DNA of 64,000 bases, taken from the NCBI GenBank assembly GCA_963799245.1, contig CAWCWN010000005.1:62001-126000 (forward strand), in the 5' to 3' direction. The notes beneath the pieces are model-generated. The model was given only the letters and a program-made list of their open reading frames with translations. It had not been told where the DNA came from and did not search any database. Shown here piece after piece: positions 29,014 through 38,119 of the stretch. Every line of letters starts with the position of its first letter. The stretch's first letter is position 1. This stretch comes from CAWCWN01 sp963799245. GTDB taxonomy: Bacteria; Chloroflexota; Ktedonobacteria; Ktedonobacterales; Ktedonobacteraceae. Both the position numbers and the translations under genes were made by a program.

Positions 29014-29033
29014 CATGCTAAAATGTTAGCATG
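29014..29033. promoter_or_regulatory. Palindromic operator-like site upstream of PAC2 gene
   Basis: The perfect 20-base palindrome CATGCTAAAATGTTAGCATG (8-bp arms, 4-bp centre) lies 45 bp before the PAC2 start, in a 300-bp divergent spacer that holds nothing else obvious. The arms resemble the half-sites of the ZIP operator. Confidence 0.5.
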
Positions 29034-29077
29034 TCTAATTGGAAGGAGCATAACCAGGAGACTGAAGAGGTATTAGC

Positions 29078-30034
29078 ATGGAATATATTCACTATAATAG
29101 TCAGCCAGAACTGCGAGATCCTGTGCTTGTTGCTGCGCTTGGTGGCTGGAATGATGCTGCGGACGCTGCGACAACCGCTATCAAATTTCTCATAGATCGT
29201 TGGAAGCCTGCCAAATTCGCGGAGATCGATATTGAGGAATTCTTTGTGTTTACTGAGGCGCGCCCCACGATCAAGTTCGTGGATGGCGTTCAGCGCAACA
29301 TCGTCTGGCCTACCAGTCAGTTCCTGGCATATCAGGCCCCCGACCTGCCTTTTGATATTATTCTCTATCTTGGAGTGGAGCCGCAGCTAAAATGGCAGAC
29401 CTTTAGTAAAACCTTTCTCGCCGTGTGCAATAGGTTTCATGTCTCGGAGGCAGTGCTGCTGGGCGCTTTGCTCGCCGATGTTCCCCACTCGATCTCAGTC
29501 CCTATCACAGGCACATCGTCAAATCTCGACCTGAAGGAACGGCTGCGGGAAATGGATGTGCATAGCTCGCGCTACGAAGGTCCAACTGGCATGCTCGGCG
29601 TACTACAGGACGCCTTCCGCCGCGCGGGTATCCCCGCGACTAGCCTGTGGGCGGCCGCTCCCCACTACCTGGCTGCCACGCCCAATATCAAGGTCACATC
29701 GGCGCTCCTGACCTATTTGAATACCTATATGTCCTTTGGCCTTGACCTTAGCGATATTCAGGCTGATGCGCTCCGCTTCGAAGAGCAGATCTCCACGCTT
29801 GTCGCGCGTGATCCGGAGGCCAGCGCATACGTGCGCAAGCTGGAGGAGCAAGCCTCGGGTCTGGCGGACGCCGAGGATGACGACGAGGATGAGAGCTTCT
29901 TCACGCCCGAGAGAGGAGCCGGCACCGGCCCACTACCCAGCGCGGAATCGCTCATCCGCGGCGTTGAGGAGCTGTTGCGCAAACAACGCGAGAACGGTTC
30001 GCAGAATGAGAACGATGACGAGGAGACCGAATGA
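29078..30034 (+). CDS. PAC2 family protein
   Basis: 318-residue member of the PAC2 (DUF75) family, which includes archaeal and actinobacterial homologues of proteasome assembly chaperones; in bacteria the function is unproved. The signature LVAALGGWNDAADAATTAI is at the N-terminus, with VLLGALLADVPHS and GPTGMLGVLQDAFRRAGIP further on. The last 60 residues are acidic and low complexity (ADAEDDDEDES), a disordered tail. No proteasome genes are visible here. Confidence 0.9.
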   Translation: MEYIHYNSQPELRDPVLVAALGGWNDAADAATTAIKFLIDRWKPAKFAEIDIEEFFVFTEARPTIKFVDGVQRNIVWPTSQFLAYQAPDLPFDIILYLGVEPQLKWQTFSKTFLAVCNRFHVSEAVLLGALLADVPHSISVPITGTSSNLDLKERLREMDVHSSRYEGPTGMLGVLQDAFRRAGIPATSLWAAAPHYLAATPNIKVTSALLTYLNTYMSFGLDLSDIQADALRFEEQISTLVARDPEASAYVRKLEEQASGLADAEDDDEDESFFTPERGAGTGPLPSAESLIRGVEELLRKQRENGSQNENDDEETE

Positions 30035-30138
30035 GTAGTGCGCTTTAAAGCCTGGAAGGAGTGTTACAGCTGCGCCCGCTCGCCCAGGCGACTCACGCGC
30101 GCCCCAGAAATGGGGAATAACGCCAGGAAATATAAATA

Positions 30139-30180
30139 GGGACCTGCCCGCTGCATCAATAACAGCAGCGGGCAGGTCCC
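30139..30180. terminator. Bidirectional hairpin after PAC2 gene
   Basis: Perfect 16-bp GC-rich stem (30139-30154 with 30165-30180), placed between the convergent PAC2 gene and the minus-strand membrane gene; it can serve both. Confidence 0.8.
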
Positions 30181-30216
30181 TGCTTGTACGGTGAATATAC
30201 GCGCCTACAGGGCGGG

Positions 30217-30546
30217 TCAATGAATGCCCGAGTTAATGAAGGTCGCAATCAAAAGTATCAGTATCAGAATGCAGGCAATAAATACCAGCACAGTCACACG
30301 GGCGAAACGAGCAGTCGAGTCATCCGCTGGACGGATTTCCATGTAGCGTTGGGCCTCACCATCGTCTTCGACGACAGCTTCATCTGAGGGAACTTCTACT
30401 GTCACCTCCTGAACGCGTCTGAAACGCCTGAGCCTGAAACGCCTATCACCTATTGCTCCTCCGTTATAGAGGTAGAGGCTTATATACACACCACTACCTA
30501 TGATTAGCACGCCAAACAGGGCGAATGCAAAGAGATACCCTAGCAT
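30217..30546 (-). CDS. Small two-helix membrane protein
   Basis: 109 residues: an N-terminal helix (YLFAFALFGVLIIGSGVYIS), a basic then acidic central loop (RRFRLRRFRR, DEAVVEDDGE) and a C-terminal helix (VTVLVFIACILILILLIATF). A Shine-Dalgarno GAGGAAGATGAA precedes ATG 30546. No family was recognised. It is downstream of htrA on the same strand with a 176-bp gap, so co-expression is possible but not shown. Confidence 0.65.
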   Translation of the reverse strand: MLGYLFAFALFGVLIIGSGVYISLYLYNGGAIGDRRFRLRRFRRVQEVTVEVPSDEAVVEDDGEAQRYMEIRPADDSTARFARVTVLVFIACILILILLIATFINSGIH

Positions 30547-30722
30547 TTCATCTTCCTCGTTACGATCTATGGACGCTCTAATTGCCCGGCCACAGAATTC
30601 AGCCGCCCAGTATAGGATGACGTATCACATGTGAAATTCTCCAATGTAGCTCCTACGGCTCCTGCCTGCAACACGTATGGAAGCACTACAATGGAGACAA
30701 AGAAGACAAAACCGATCTCTGC

Positions 30723-31688
30723 TCACAGCACAACGGTCACTTTGCGCTGCTTGCCTCCCCGCAAGAAGCTGACAGCTATTTTTTCACCTGGCCTGTGGCG
30801 CCGGACGATGCGCTGCAGATCCCTGGGTTCAGTGACGGCCTCATCGTCGGCGACAAGAATAATATCCATGCGCCTGAGTTCAGCATGTTCGGCGGGACTG
30901 TCATGACGGATTTCCAGTAGCTCCATACCAAATTGCTGCGTCAGGTTAAGGCTTTTCTGCACGGCGGGCTCAATTTTTACCCGCATGCCGCCAACCCCCA
31001 TAGACACGCTGCTGGGCCTGGCCTCGCGCTGCTTACTGATTTTGGCTATTGTAGCCTTGAGAGTATCCAGGGGGACCGAGAAGCCAAGGCCCTGGGCCAT
31101 AGGCATCATAGCGGTCGTTATACCGACAACGCGTCCATTGCTATCAACAAGCGGCCCACCCGAGTTGCCAGGGTTGATAGATGTATCGGTCTGGATCAGA
31201 TTGGTCATCTTGCGTGAGCCTGGTACGTCAAGGGTGCGTCCCAGGGCGCTGACCACACCGGTGGTAACCGTCCAGTTCAAACCGTAGGGGTTACCTACAG
31301 CGATCACCAGTTGTCCCACACGCAGAGGCGTTCGTCCCAGTTCGGCGACGGGGAGGTGTTCGGCGCCGATGCGCAGCAGGGCCACGTCAACCTCTGGATC
31401 ACTGCCGACAAGACCCGCATCAAAGGTGCGTCCATCGGCGAGCGTCACCTTAATGCGCCGTGCGCGGGCCACCACATGTGCGTTGGTGAGAATTTGACCG
31501 TCCGAGGCAAAAATGAAACCCGAACCCAGGCCTCCACCAAAGGAAGGAGCATTAAAGCGGCCTCCTCCCATCCCTTCACGTTCTATATCAATGCGCACTA
31601 CCGCAGGTCCAACTCGCTCCGCAGCCGTTGTTACGGCATGTGAGTAGGCATCCATGGCCTGTGCATCCTTCTCATTCGTACTCATCAT
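30723..31688 (-). CDS. HtrA/DegP-type serine protease
   Basis: Trypsin-like protease with one PDZ domain, 321 residues. The catalytic triad is visible: His in ILTNAHVVARA, Asp in DPEVDVALLRIG, Ser in INPGNSGGPLVDSNG. Residues about 225-321 are the PDZ domain (AEHAELRRMDIILVADDE). There is no signal peptide or membrane anchor, so unlike most HtrA proteins it looks cytoplasmic, or the export signal is unusual. The first two codons are both ATG. Confidence 0.92.
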   Translation of the reverse strand: MMSTNEKDAQAMDAYSHAVTTAAERVGPAVVRIDIEREGMGGGRFNAPSFGGGLGSGFIFASDGQILTNAHVVARARRIKVTLADGRTFDAGLVGSDPEVDVALLRIGAEHLPVAELGRTPLRVGQLVIAVGNPYGLNWTVTTGVVSALGRTLDVPGSRKMTNLIQTDTSINPGNSGGPLVDSNGRVVGITTAMMPMAQGLGFSVPLDTLKATIAKISKQREARPSSVSMGVGGMRVKIEPAVQKSLNLTQQFGMELLEIRHDSPAEHAELRRMDIILVADDEAVTEPRDLQRIVRRHRPGEKIAVSFLRGGKQRKVTVVL

Positions 31689-32233
31689 CTGTCTTTAACT
31701 TTCCTGTGGAACCCGCTCAATGTTGCGTGCGTGCGAAGTCACGACTCAATGAGGTTGATATGTATTGTATCACACCCCCTCAAAAACCGCTACGATTGTT
31801 GCGCTTCTTTGTTGTCTAGATGGCTTCCCGTGCTCTCCTCCACCAATATGAATAATTGTTGTTGTGCGCTTCTGTTCTCTTTTGAACGCGTGTAATCGTT
31901 CATTTAGCTGTCAATTTCGCTGTCAATGTTGGTCTCCTCAGAGCGCCTAGCAGGCGGAATGATCGGCATCAGAACTTGATGCGTTCATCATTTCTTCATC
32001 GCTTCTGAGGGAGTGAGACTCACTCCCTCACCCATAAGCTGACCAATGCGATGATTTTCCCGTTGTGCTGGCTAGATGTGCCTCGAGGTAGGCAACGTGC
32101 GGCATGGTAGTATACTCTTCATCTCTGTTCGTCTGGCATCGTCAGGATTCGCTGGCGATGCTGCCAGATTTGCTGCCACTGGCTCGCCCCTTATCACCAA
32201 ATAGTATATTTTGCTATAAACTGGACATTTTCG
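31689..32233. other. Gene-free spacer between htrA and ISAs1
   Basis: No credible gene. It holds a perfect 11-bp hairpin at 32006-32030 and a 19-base sequence at 31757-31775 (GATATGTATTGTATCACAC) that recurs exactly at 50176-50194. It probably contains the htrA promoter. The rest shows nothing clear. Confidence 0.5.
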
Positions 32234-33447
32234 CCAGGGCAATCGCATCTAAATGGAGGTGATAGAATAGGGCTCAAAAAGACGGAGCATATCAGTTGGA
32301 CCAAGAGCCTTTATTGAGCCTAGAAACCTCGTTGGCCGCCGTAGAAGATCCCCGAGTGGAGCGAACCAAACGGCACAAGCTATTGGATATCATCATCGTC
32401 GCCATCTGTGGGGTGATCTGTGGGGCTGAAGGATGGGTGGAGATCGAAGAGTTCGGGAAAGCGAAAGAGCAGTGGCTCACAAGCCTCCTGGAGCTGCCTA
32501 ACGGGATTCCTTCCCATGATACCTTTGGGCGGGTCTTTGCACAGCTCGATCCCAAGCAATTTGAAGCGTGCTTTCTGCAGTGGGTGCACAGCCTGAGCGA
32601 AACGATCAGCGGGGTCATCGCCATCGATGGCAAGACGCTCCGCCGCTCACACGATCAAGGCGCGGGAAAACAAGCCTTACATCTGGTGAGCGCATGGGCA
32701 GCAGAAAATCGCTTGGTCTTGGCACAAGTGGCCACAGCAGACAAATCGAACGAGATCACTGCTATTCCGCTGCTGCTGCGACAGCTGGAGTTGGCTGACT
32801 GCCTTGTGACCATCGATGCCATGGGCACGCAGCTCGAGGTGGCAGCCCAGATCATCGATCAAGAAGGCGATTATGCCCTGGCGCTGAAGAAGAATCAGGG
32901 CACGCTGTATCAGGAGGTCAAAGAGACCTTTGCCCTGGCCCAGGCAGAGGAGTTTGCCCACGTGCCGCATCAGTTTCATCAGACAGTCAATAAGGGGCAT
33001 GGTCGTCTGGAAATCCGACGGTATTGGACCATTTCTGATCCCGAATACCTCGTAGATCTGGATCCGAAGAGACGGTGGAAAGGGTTTCAGGGCAGAGGGA
33101 TGGTGCAAGCCGAACGGCGCATGGGTCAGGTCACCACCCAGGAGACGAGGTACTATTTGCTCAGTTTCTGCCAAGTCAAGACCTTTGCTCATGCGGTGCG
33201 AGGGCACTGGGGCATTGAAAACGGTGTGCATTGGGTGCTCGATGTGGCGTTTCACGAAGATGCCTCTCGTGTCCGTCAAGGCCATACCGCTGAGAATCTC
33301 GCAGTGCTCCGTCATATGGCTCTCAATCTCTTGGGGCAGGAGAAGTCTGCTCGTATTGGCGTCAAAGCAAAACGGCTCAAAGCCGCCTGGAGCACCGACT
33401 ATCTTCAGCGAGTCTTGGCTCCATGAATTTAGATGCGATTGCCCTGG
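32234..33447 (+). mobile_element. ISAs1-family insertion sequence
   Basis: A 1214-bp element with perfect 21-bp terminal inverted repeats (32234-32254 and 33427-33447, beginning CCAGGGCAATCGC) around a single transposase. The flanking 10 bases on each side are not alike, so no target duplication remains; one flank may have been rearranged. Confidence 0.93.
32296..33426 (+). CDS. ISAs1-family DDE transposase
   Basis: 376 residues, apparently intact, from TTG 32296 (GACGGAG upstream). The family pattern is clear: GVIAIDGKTLRRSHD (first Asp), VTIDAMGTQLEVA (second Asp), YALALKKNQGTLY, and RGHWGIENGVHWVLDVAFHE with the catalytic Glu. The stop codon touches the right inverted repeat. Confidence 0.95.
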   Translation: MDQEPLLSLETSLAAVEDPRVERTKRHKLLDIIIVAICGVICGAEGWVEIEEFGKAKEQWLTSLLELPNGIPSHDTFGRVFAQLDPKQFEACFLQWVHSLSETISGVIAIDGKTLRRSHDQGAGKQALHLVSAWAAENRLVLAQVATADKSNEITAIPLLLRQLELADCLVTIDAMGTQLEVAAQIIDQEGDYALALKKNQGTLYQEVKETFALAQAEEFAHVPHQFHQTVNKGHGRLEIRRYWTISDPEYLVDLDPKRRWKGFQGRGMVQAERRMGQVTTQETRYYLLSFCQVKTFAHAVRGHWGIENGVHWVLDVAFHEDASRVRQGHTAENLAVLRHMALNLLGQEKSARIGVKAKRLKAAWSTDYLQRVLAP

Positions 33448-33663
33448 TCAAACATTCTATTGCTCTTTAAGAGGGGAGGCCCTTATGCATAGAAACATAT
33501 GAATATAGTGCTAATGGCATCTTAGAAGGGTAATGTTGGTGCAAATGATGTATTGTCATGATGACAATACATACAGAGAACATGAGCTAATGCTCACATT
33601 ATAAGCAGAAGCACGAGGTGTGGGAGAGGCCGCAGCTTCTACAAACAAAGGAGAAGTTTTCCT

Positions 33664-34077
33664 ATGGCAAAGTCAATGCTCCAGTCCGTTCATCGTCCTG
33701 TTTTTTGGATCGTTTTTGCTTGCTTGACGATCCTCGTCGTTGCTCTTGCAGCGTGTGGTGGTGATAGTGGAGGCACGTCCAGTTCAGCTTCATCAAGTGG
33801 CAGCACAACAGCCATCAACGTTAAAGAGGCTCACAATGTAACAGGTGATGTTTATACATGTGATCCAACAAGCATTACTGTCAACAAGGGCGACAAAGTG
33901 TCGTTTACCAATCAGACTGATGAGATTTAAGATTTTGATCAAGGGGATGCCCAAAAAGCTGGTGTGGATTTCAAGATGGATTTGAACCAGTCAACGACTG
34001 CTACCTTCAATACTCCTGGCACCTTTACCATCAAAAGTGAAAAAGGGGCCACCATTACGGTCACTGTTCAAGGGTAG
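33664..34077 (+). pseudogene. Cupredoxin-like lipoprotein interrupted by TAA
   Basis: The frame starts at ATG 33664 (AAAGGAGAAG upstream) with a lipoprotein signal whose lipobox is LAAC, a Ser-rich linker, and a cupredoxin-like strand pattern (SITVNKGDKVSFTNQTDEI). A TAA at 33928-33930 stops it, but the same frame continues 48 codons (DFDQGDAQKAGVDFKMD, then TFNTPGTFTIKSEKG and a final ITVTVQG), exactly the rest of the domain. A CAA to TAA change would explain it. Copper ligands are not obvious. It sits near a multicopper oxidase that is broken in the same way. Confidence 0.78.
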
Positions 34078-34094
34078 CATGCCCTGAGATCCTC

Positions 34095-34140
34095 AATGGA
34101 AGAGCGGATATTCTCAAGACAGAGTATCCACTCTTCCATT
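34095..34140 (+). terminator. Hairpin after the cupredoxin gene
   Basis: Imperfect 16-bp stem, arms 34095-34110 and 34125-34140 (AATGGAAGAG with CTCTTCCATT), 17 bp after the gene end and followed by a CT-rich stretch. Confidence 0.7.
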
Positions 34141-34159
34141 CTTCCCTCCTTTTTCCTAC

Positions 34160-34285
34160 AGCGGCGTGCACCGCCAGTTGATCGCCCAGAAAGGCTACAG
34201 CGACACGAATTACCCACTGCCGACACGATTGCGACCAAGCTCAACCACTTGGGCTACTTTCCCACAAAAGTGGCCAATGTTCACT
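34160..34285 (+). pseudogene. ISAzo13-type transposase fragment
   Basis: Short coding remnant: SGVHRQLIAQKGYSDTNYPL in one frame, then TADTIATKLNHLGYFPTKV in another. This is the spacing and wording of the ISAzo13 transposase N-terminal half. One frameshift is needed and everything else of the element is gone. Confidence 0.5.
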
Positions 34286-34362
34286 ATCTCTACTCAGGGG
34301 CGCGAGAGGGGACCACTCGGTTGAAGTGGCCCCCTGAATAGTAAACAGTCGCTTAGTACCTG

Positions 34363-36537
34363 CTACCACGTCGGCGAATACGGCCGCATCATCTCGTTGT
34401 CCTCGTGATCGAGGATATGGCAGTGCCAGGCATAGCCGGGGCCGATGGTTGGATCGAATGGGTACAAATTCTGCCCCGGCGTGACGCCATCAACCGTCGT
34501 GGGCAAGGGTGCCCAGCGGACGACAATGCGGGTGACCTGGCCAGGGTACATCTTGAAGGTGTCCTTCCAGCCGGCCTCATTCGCGTCAGGAAGGATCGTC
34601 CTCCCCTGGAGGTAAGGACCGATGTCCGGGTTCCCGCCAATTGCGCCGCTGGCGTTGGGCTTGGTGTATTGCAGCGGCGGACCGTAGCCGGGGATGTAGA
34701 TACCAGGCGCGTACTGCACCTGGCCCCACCTTCCGTTCGGCATGAGCCCTGCGAATGTGCCACCAGGGAACAGCGAGTTATACGTGGCCCGATAACTGGC
34801 GATGTTGGCGTTCTGACGGTTGATAAGCTGGAATTGGACCAGGTGGAGGTGGATCGGATGGGCATCCTCAGTCAGGTTGATGATTTCCCACTCCTCTGTC
34901 GAGCCAACCCTTGGTAACTCCGTCAAGTAGCTCTCATCTAACTTGTTGAAGTGTGAACCTGGGACTGGCGTGGTAGTGCCGTCTCTTATCCCATCCCACT
35001 TGGTATTGTTGACCAGGACCTCGAGGGGCCCGCCTGGTCCCTCGAACTCGACGAGCACTAGTTGCCGCTTGACAGACGGGGTCACACCGGCTGCCAGGGT
35101 GCCAGTCGCTGGGTTAGCCAGCCGCACAATGGCCGGTTCCTGGTTGCGCTCACCGCGCAGCGGCGCACCTTCCGCAGGGTTGTAAGTCGTGTCCCGGCCG
35201 GACAGCGGCAAATTCACCTTGAACTGCATGAGCTGACCATTGGTTGCCAGCACGGGCGCGTCACCGCTCGGGTAAGGGGCGGCGGCATTGTTGACGAGTG
35301 TGAAGCTCCGGCCCGAGAGGCCAGCGAAATCAATGATGATGTCGGCGCGTTCACCCGGGGCAAGGAAGAGCTGGCGGGAGGCGGAGTTGTTCGGGTCATT
35401 CAGCTGTACCGGCCGGTCGAGCAGACCACCATCCGTACCGATCTGCCAGAAGGCCGGACCTGGGGAATGGCTCGACGAGTCCACCAGACGCATCTGGTAG
35501 AAGCGGGCGTTCGATCCATTGAGGATGCGGAAGCGGTAGCGCCGCGGCTCGACGTTGAGATACGGCCAGCTCTTTCCGTTGACCACGATGGCGTCCCCGA
35601 AGAATTCCGGGATCCAGAAGGGATGCACCGAGGGATTGGGCGGAGGGCCGTTGAGACCCGTTGGATGGGCGGCGGGGGTGCCATCCGGAAACAGGAGTTG
35701 CCCATTGGTGTCGAACTGCCTATCCTGGATGACGAACTCAATCTCCTGGGACCCGGCCGGCAGTCTCAAGGGATTATTGGACAGACCGGTATCCTAGCTG
35801 TCGCGCAGCAAGTAGAAAGCGGCGAGCCCGGCGAAGACGTTAATGCGCGTCATACCCAGCGCGTGGTCGTGGAACCACAGCGTTGTAGCCGGTTGGGAAT
35901 TCGGATAGCGGTAGATGGCGGCATTCGGGGCCGCGGGCGCGAATGTGCTGTACCCTTTGCCGTGGAGCCCATTGGGCGTGAACCACTCATCTGGACCGCC
36001 GTCAAATACTGAAGGGTTCTCCCCGCCATGCAGGTGAGTGGCTGTCGGGATCGGGCCGGTATAGGGGGCGGTCGAGCCCATCTGGTTCAGGGGGGCCGCC
36101 CAGTGGATCGTCTGGTCGATCGTCAACAGCGGTGCAAGCTTGGAACTACCCGGCAGCGGCAGGCTATTGACATAGGTGACTGTTGTGGGCATGCCATGCT
36201 GCGACTCGATCGTGTAGCCGGGGTACGAAGGACTCCTGTTGCCTACCTTGTATCCCCACACATACGTACCTTCGTTGAAGGGGGGCTTCAGCCTGGAATA
36301 CAGGCTCTCTGGCAGGATCTTCTGTTGGAACTCAAGCATGCTTATCACCAGGGATGTGCCGGGGACCCTGGCTCCCACGAACGTCGGCAGAGGTTCCACG
36401 AACTTTGGGATGTTTGTGCCAGGAAGAGGGGTCTGCGGAACCTGGGCCGGGGCAAAGACACATGAAGTTTCGATAGGGAGGGATGCTCCCACCGCCACCA
36501 CTGCACCGCCCTTGAGAAACTGTCTGCGGTTCATCAT
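34363..36537 (-). pseudogene. Multicopper oxidase split by an in-frame TAG
   Basis: CotA/bilirubin-oxidase-like three-cupredoxin protein. The first part has a Tat signal (MNRRQFLKGGAVVAVGAS) and copper motifs THLHGGEN and WFHDHALGM, ending FYLLRDS then TAG at 35794-35796. The same frame resumes directly (DTGLSNNPLRLPAGSQEIE) and carries the remaining motifs HPIHLHLVQF and WHCHILDHEDNEMM. All four copper motifs survive, so only one base seems wrong, possibly CAG to TAG within a CCAGG site. Start ATG 36537 is chosen for the Tat signal; an upstream ATG (36594) exists. Confidence 0.88.
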
Positions 36538-36816
36538 GATGATGATAATGTCCTTTTTACTGGTTTCGGAGTAAAAATCTAAACTTCCCTTCATGTCTCA
36601 GTTATCTGCTACCTTGGTCGTTTTCAAATCGAAATGACGGGCAGACCAGTAGCCTCCTCTGAGATCAGCTTACCATATTGTTGAGCTTTACATGAGGTCC
36701 CATTTCTCGGGTAGCCTGCAGCAATGAAAACAAAGCGAGGTGAAAATACCCAGGCAGAGGCTTGCCGCTCCTGTCAACTCCGCTTGTACGCCAAGGGCGG
36801 TTGCTTCGGGAAGCAA

Positions 36817-37683
36817 TCAGGCTCCTCCAAAGGTGACAAGCAGATCCGTCGCATAGCCAAGAAGAAAGCCAAGCAACAATCCCCACATCACGATTTCAGG
36901 AGCCTTGAACCGCTTGGCCCCTCCCAGGAGCTCGGCCACGACATAGATAATCGCACCTGCGGCAAGGGCGAGAAAGAGGATAAAGACTTGTGGCGAATTG
37001 AAGATGATGCCTACGCCCGTTCCCAGGAAGGTTGGGCCACCTCCAATCAATCCAAGTAAAGCAACAAACTTCCAGGAGACGGCTTGACCGGTTAAGGGAC
37101 CAGCGATGCCGAAGCCCTCGGTCATATTGTGCAACCCAAAGCCGATAATCAGCACAAGCGCGAGTTGCAGTGCCCCGACCGCAGCCGATTGTCCGATAGC
37201 CAGCCCTTCAGAGAAGTTGTGGAGGCCGATCCCTGTGGCAATCAGGAGAGCGAGGGTGCCAGGCGACAACTCGCCTTTTTCAGCAACCGGCCCAACGCGA
37301 GTTGATGTCCCCCGAAGGGCTTTGGCATCGGCACCTGCCACGGCCGGGATCTCCTTGTTCGCTCGTACACGTCCGAAGACAGCGCGATTAAAATAGACGA
37401 GTCCTACTGAGCCAAGTCCAAGACCAAAGACAAGCAAGAACACGTCCAGATAGAACGTGCCTGTTCCCGTCTGGTGTGTTCGTACCTGATCCAAGGCAGC
37501 ATTGATGGGGTCGCTGGCCTTGCTCAGCACATCAAAGAGTAAAAAGAGAAGGACACCAGTGGCAAGCATATTCAAAAAGACCTTGAGCGACTGCGGCGAC
37601 TGTTTCAAGAAGGCAATGGGCAATCCGAGGTAAATAGTCAATCCAGCGCAGGCTCCCAGGAGAATGATGGTTCCTGTCGGCAT
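36817..37683 (-). CDS. ZIP family divalent metal transporter
   Basis: 288 residues, eight predicted helices. The metal-site motifs of helices IV and V are HNFSEGLAIG and HNMTEGFGI. The loop between helices III and IV is long and charged but lacks the usual His run. ZIP proteins import Zn, Fe or Mn, or in some bacteria export. A large inverted operator lies 48 bp upstream, suggesting control by a metal-dependent repressor, most like DtxR/MntR. Start ATG 37683. Confidence 0.92.
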   Translation of the reverse strand: MPTGTIILLGACAGLTIYLGLPIAFLKQSPQSLKVFLNMLATGVLLFLLFDVLSKASDPINAALDQVRTHQTGTGTFYLDVFLLVFGLGLGSVGLVYFNRAVFGRVRANKEIPAVAGADAKALRGTSTRVGPVAEKGELSPGTLALLIATGIGLHNFSEGLAIGQSAAVGALQLALVLIIGFGLHNMTEGFGIAGPLTGQAVSWKFVALLGLIGGGPTFLGTGVGIIFNSPQVFILFLALAAGAIIYVVAELLGGAKRFKAPEIVMWGLLLGFLLGYATDLLVTFGGA

Positions 37684-37730
37684 TGATCATTCCTTTCAAA
37701 ATAGGTATGCCCTTTCCTCAGCAATCGATA

Positions 37731-37781
37731 TTAGGGCATGCTAATATCAGAGTGAAGCAGTAAGATATTAGCATGCCCTAA
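37731..37781. promoter_or_regulatory. Large double operator upstream of the ZIP gene
   Basis: Perfect 18-bp arms TTAGGGCATGCTAATATC (37731-37748) and its complement (37764-37781), 15 bp apart. Each arm itself contains a near-palindrome TTAGGGCATGCTAA resembling DtxR/MntR boxes, so two repressor dimers could bind in mirror symmetry. Confidence 0.7.
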
Positions 37782-37783
37782 TT

Positions 37784-37919
37784 TACAGTGTCAAGAGAAC
37801 CCTGATACGGATTTGCGAACCGACATACAACTTTGCATTGGCTTCTGTGGCTTTCTCTGATAAGCAAGAGATTATATGTTTGATCACAGGTTCGTATAAA
37901 ATATACAGTGTCAAGAGAA
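37784..37919 (+). repeat. Two 16-bp direct repeats 120 bp apart
   Basis: TACAGTGTCAAGAGAA occurs at 37784-37799 and 37904-37919. The first copy adjoins the ZIP operator. They may flank a lost or excised insertion, or be the ends of an older element; no gene lies between them. Confidence 0.5.
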
Positions 37920-38119
37920 AATGAGGCTGACATCCACTCATAACTCAAGACTGCCTCATAACGTAGTAGAAGGAAGAGACCTGTTATTCAATTTTGAGGA
38001 GATGCCATCCCCGAAAGTTGTGTAAAGAGGAACTCCCCAAGGAGGTAGCAGAGAGCAGATAATACAGGCATAAGTTGTCCCTTTCACTCAAAACCATCAA
38101 ATTCAACAAGGAGGGAACT

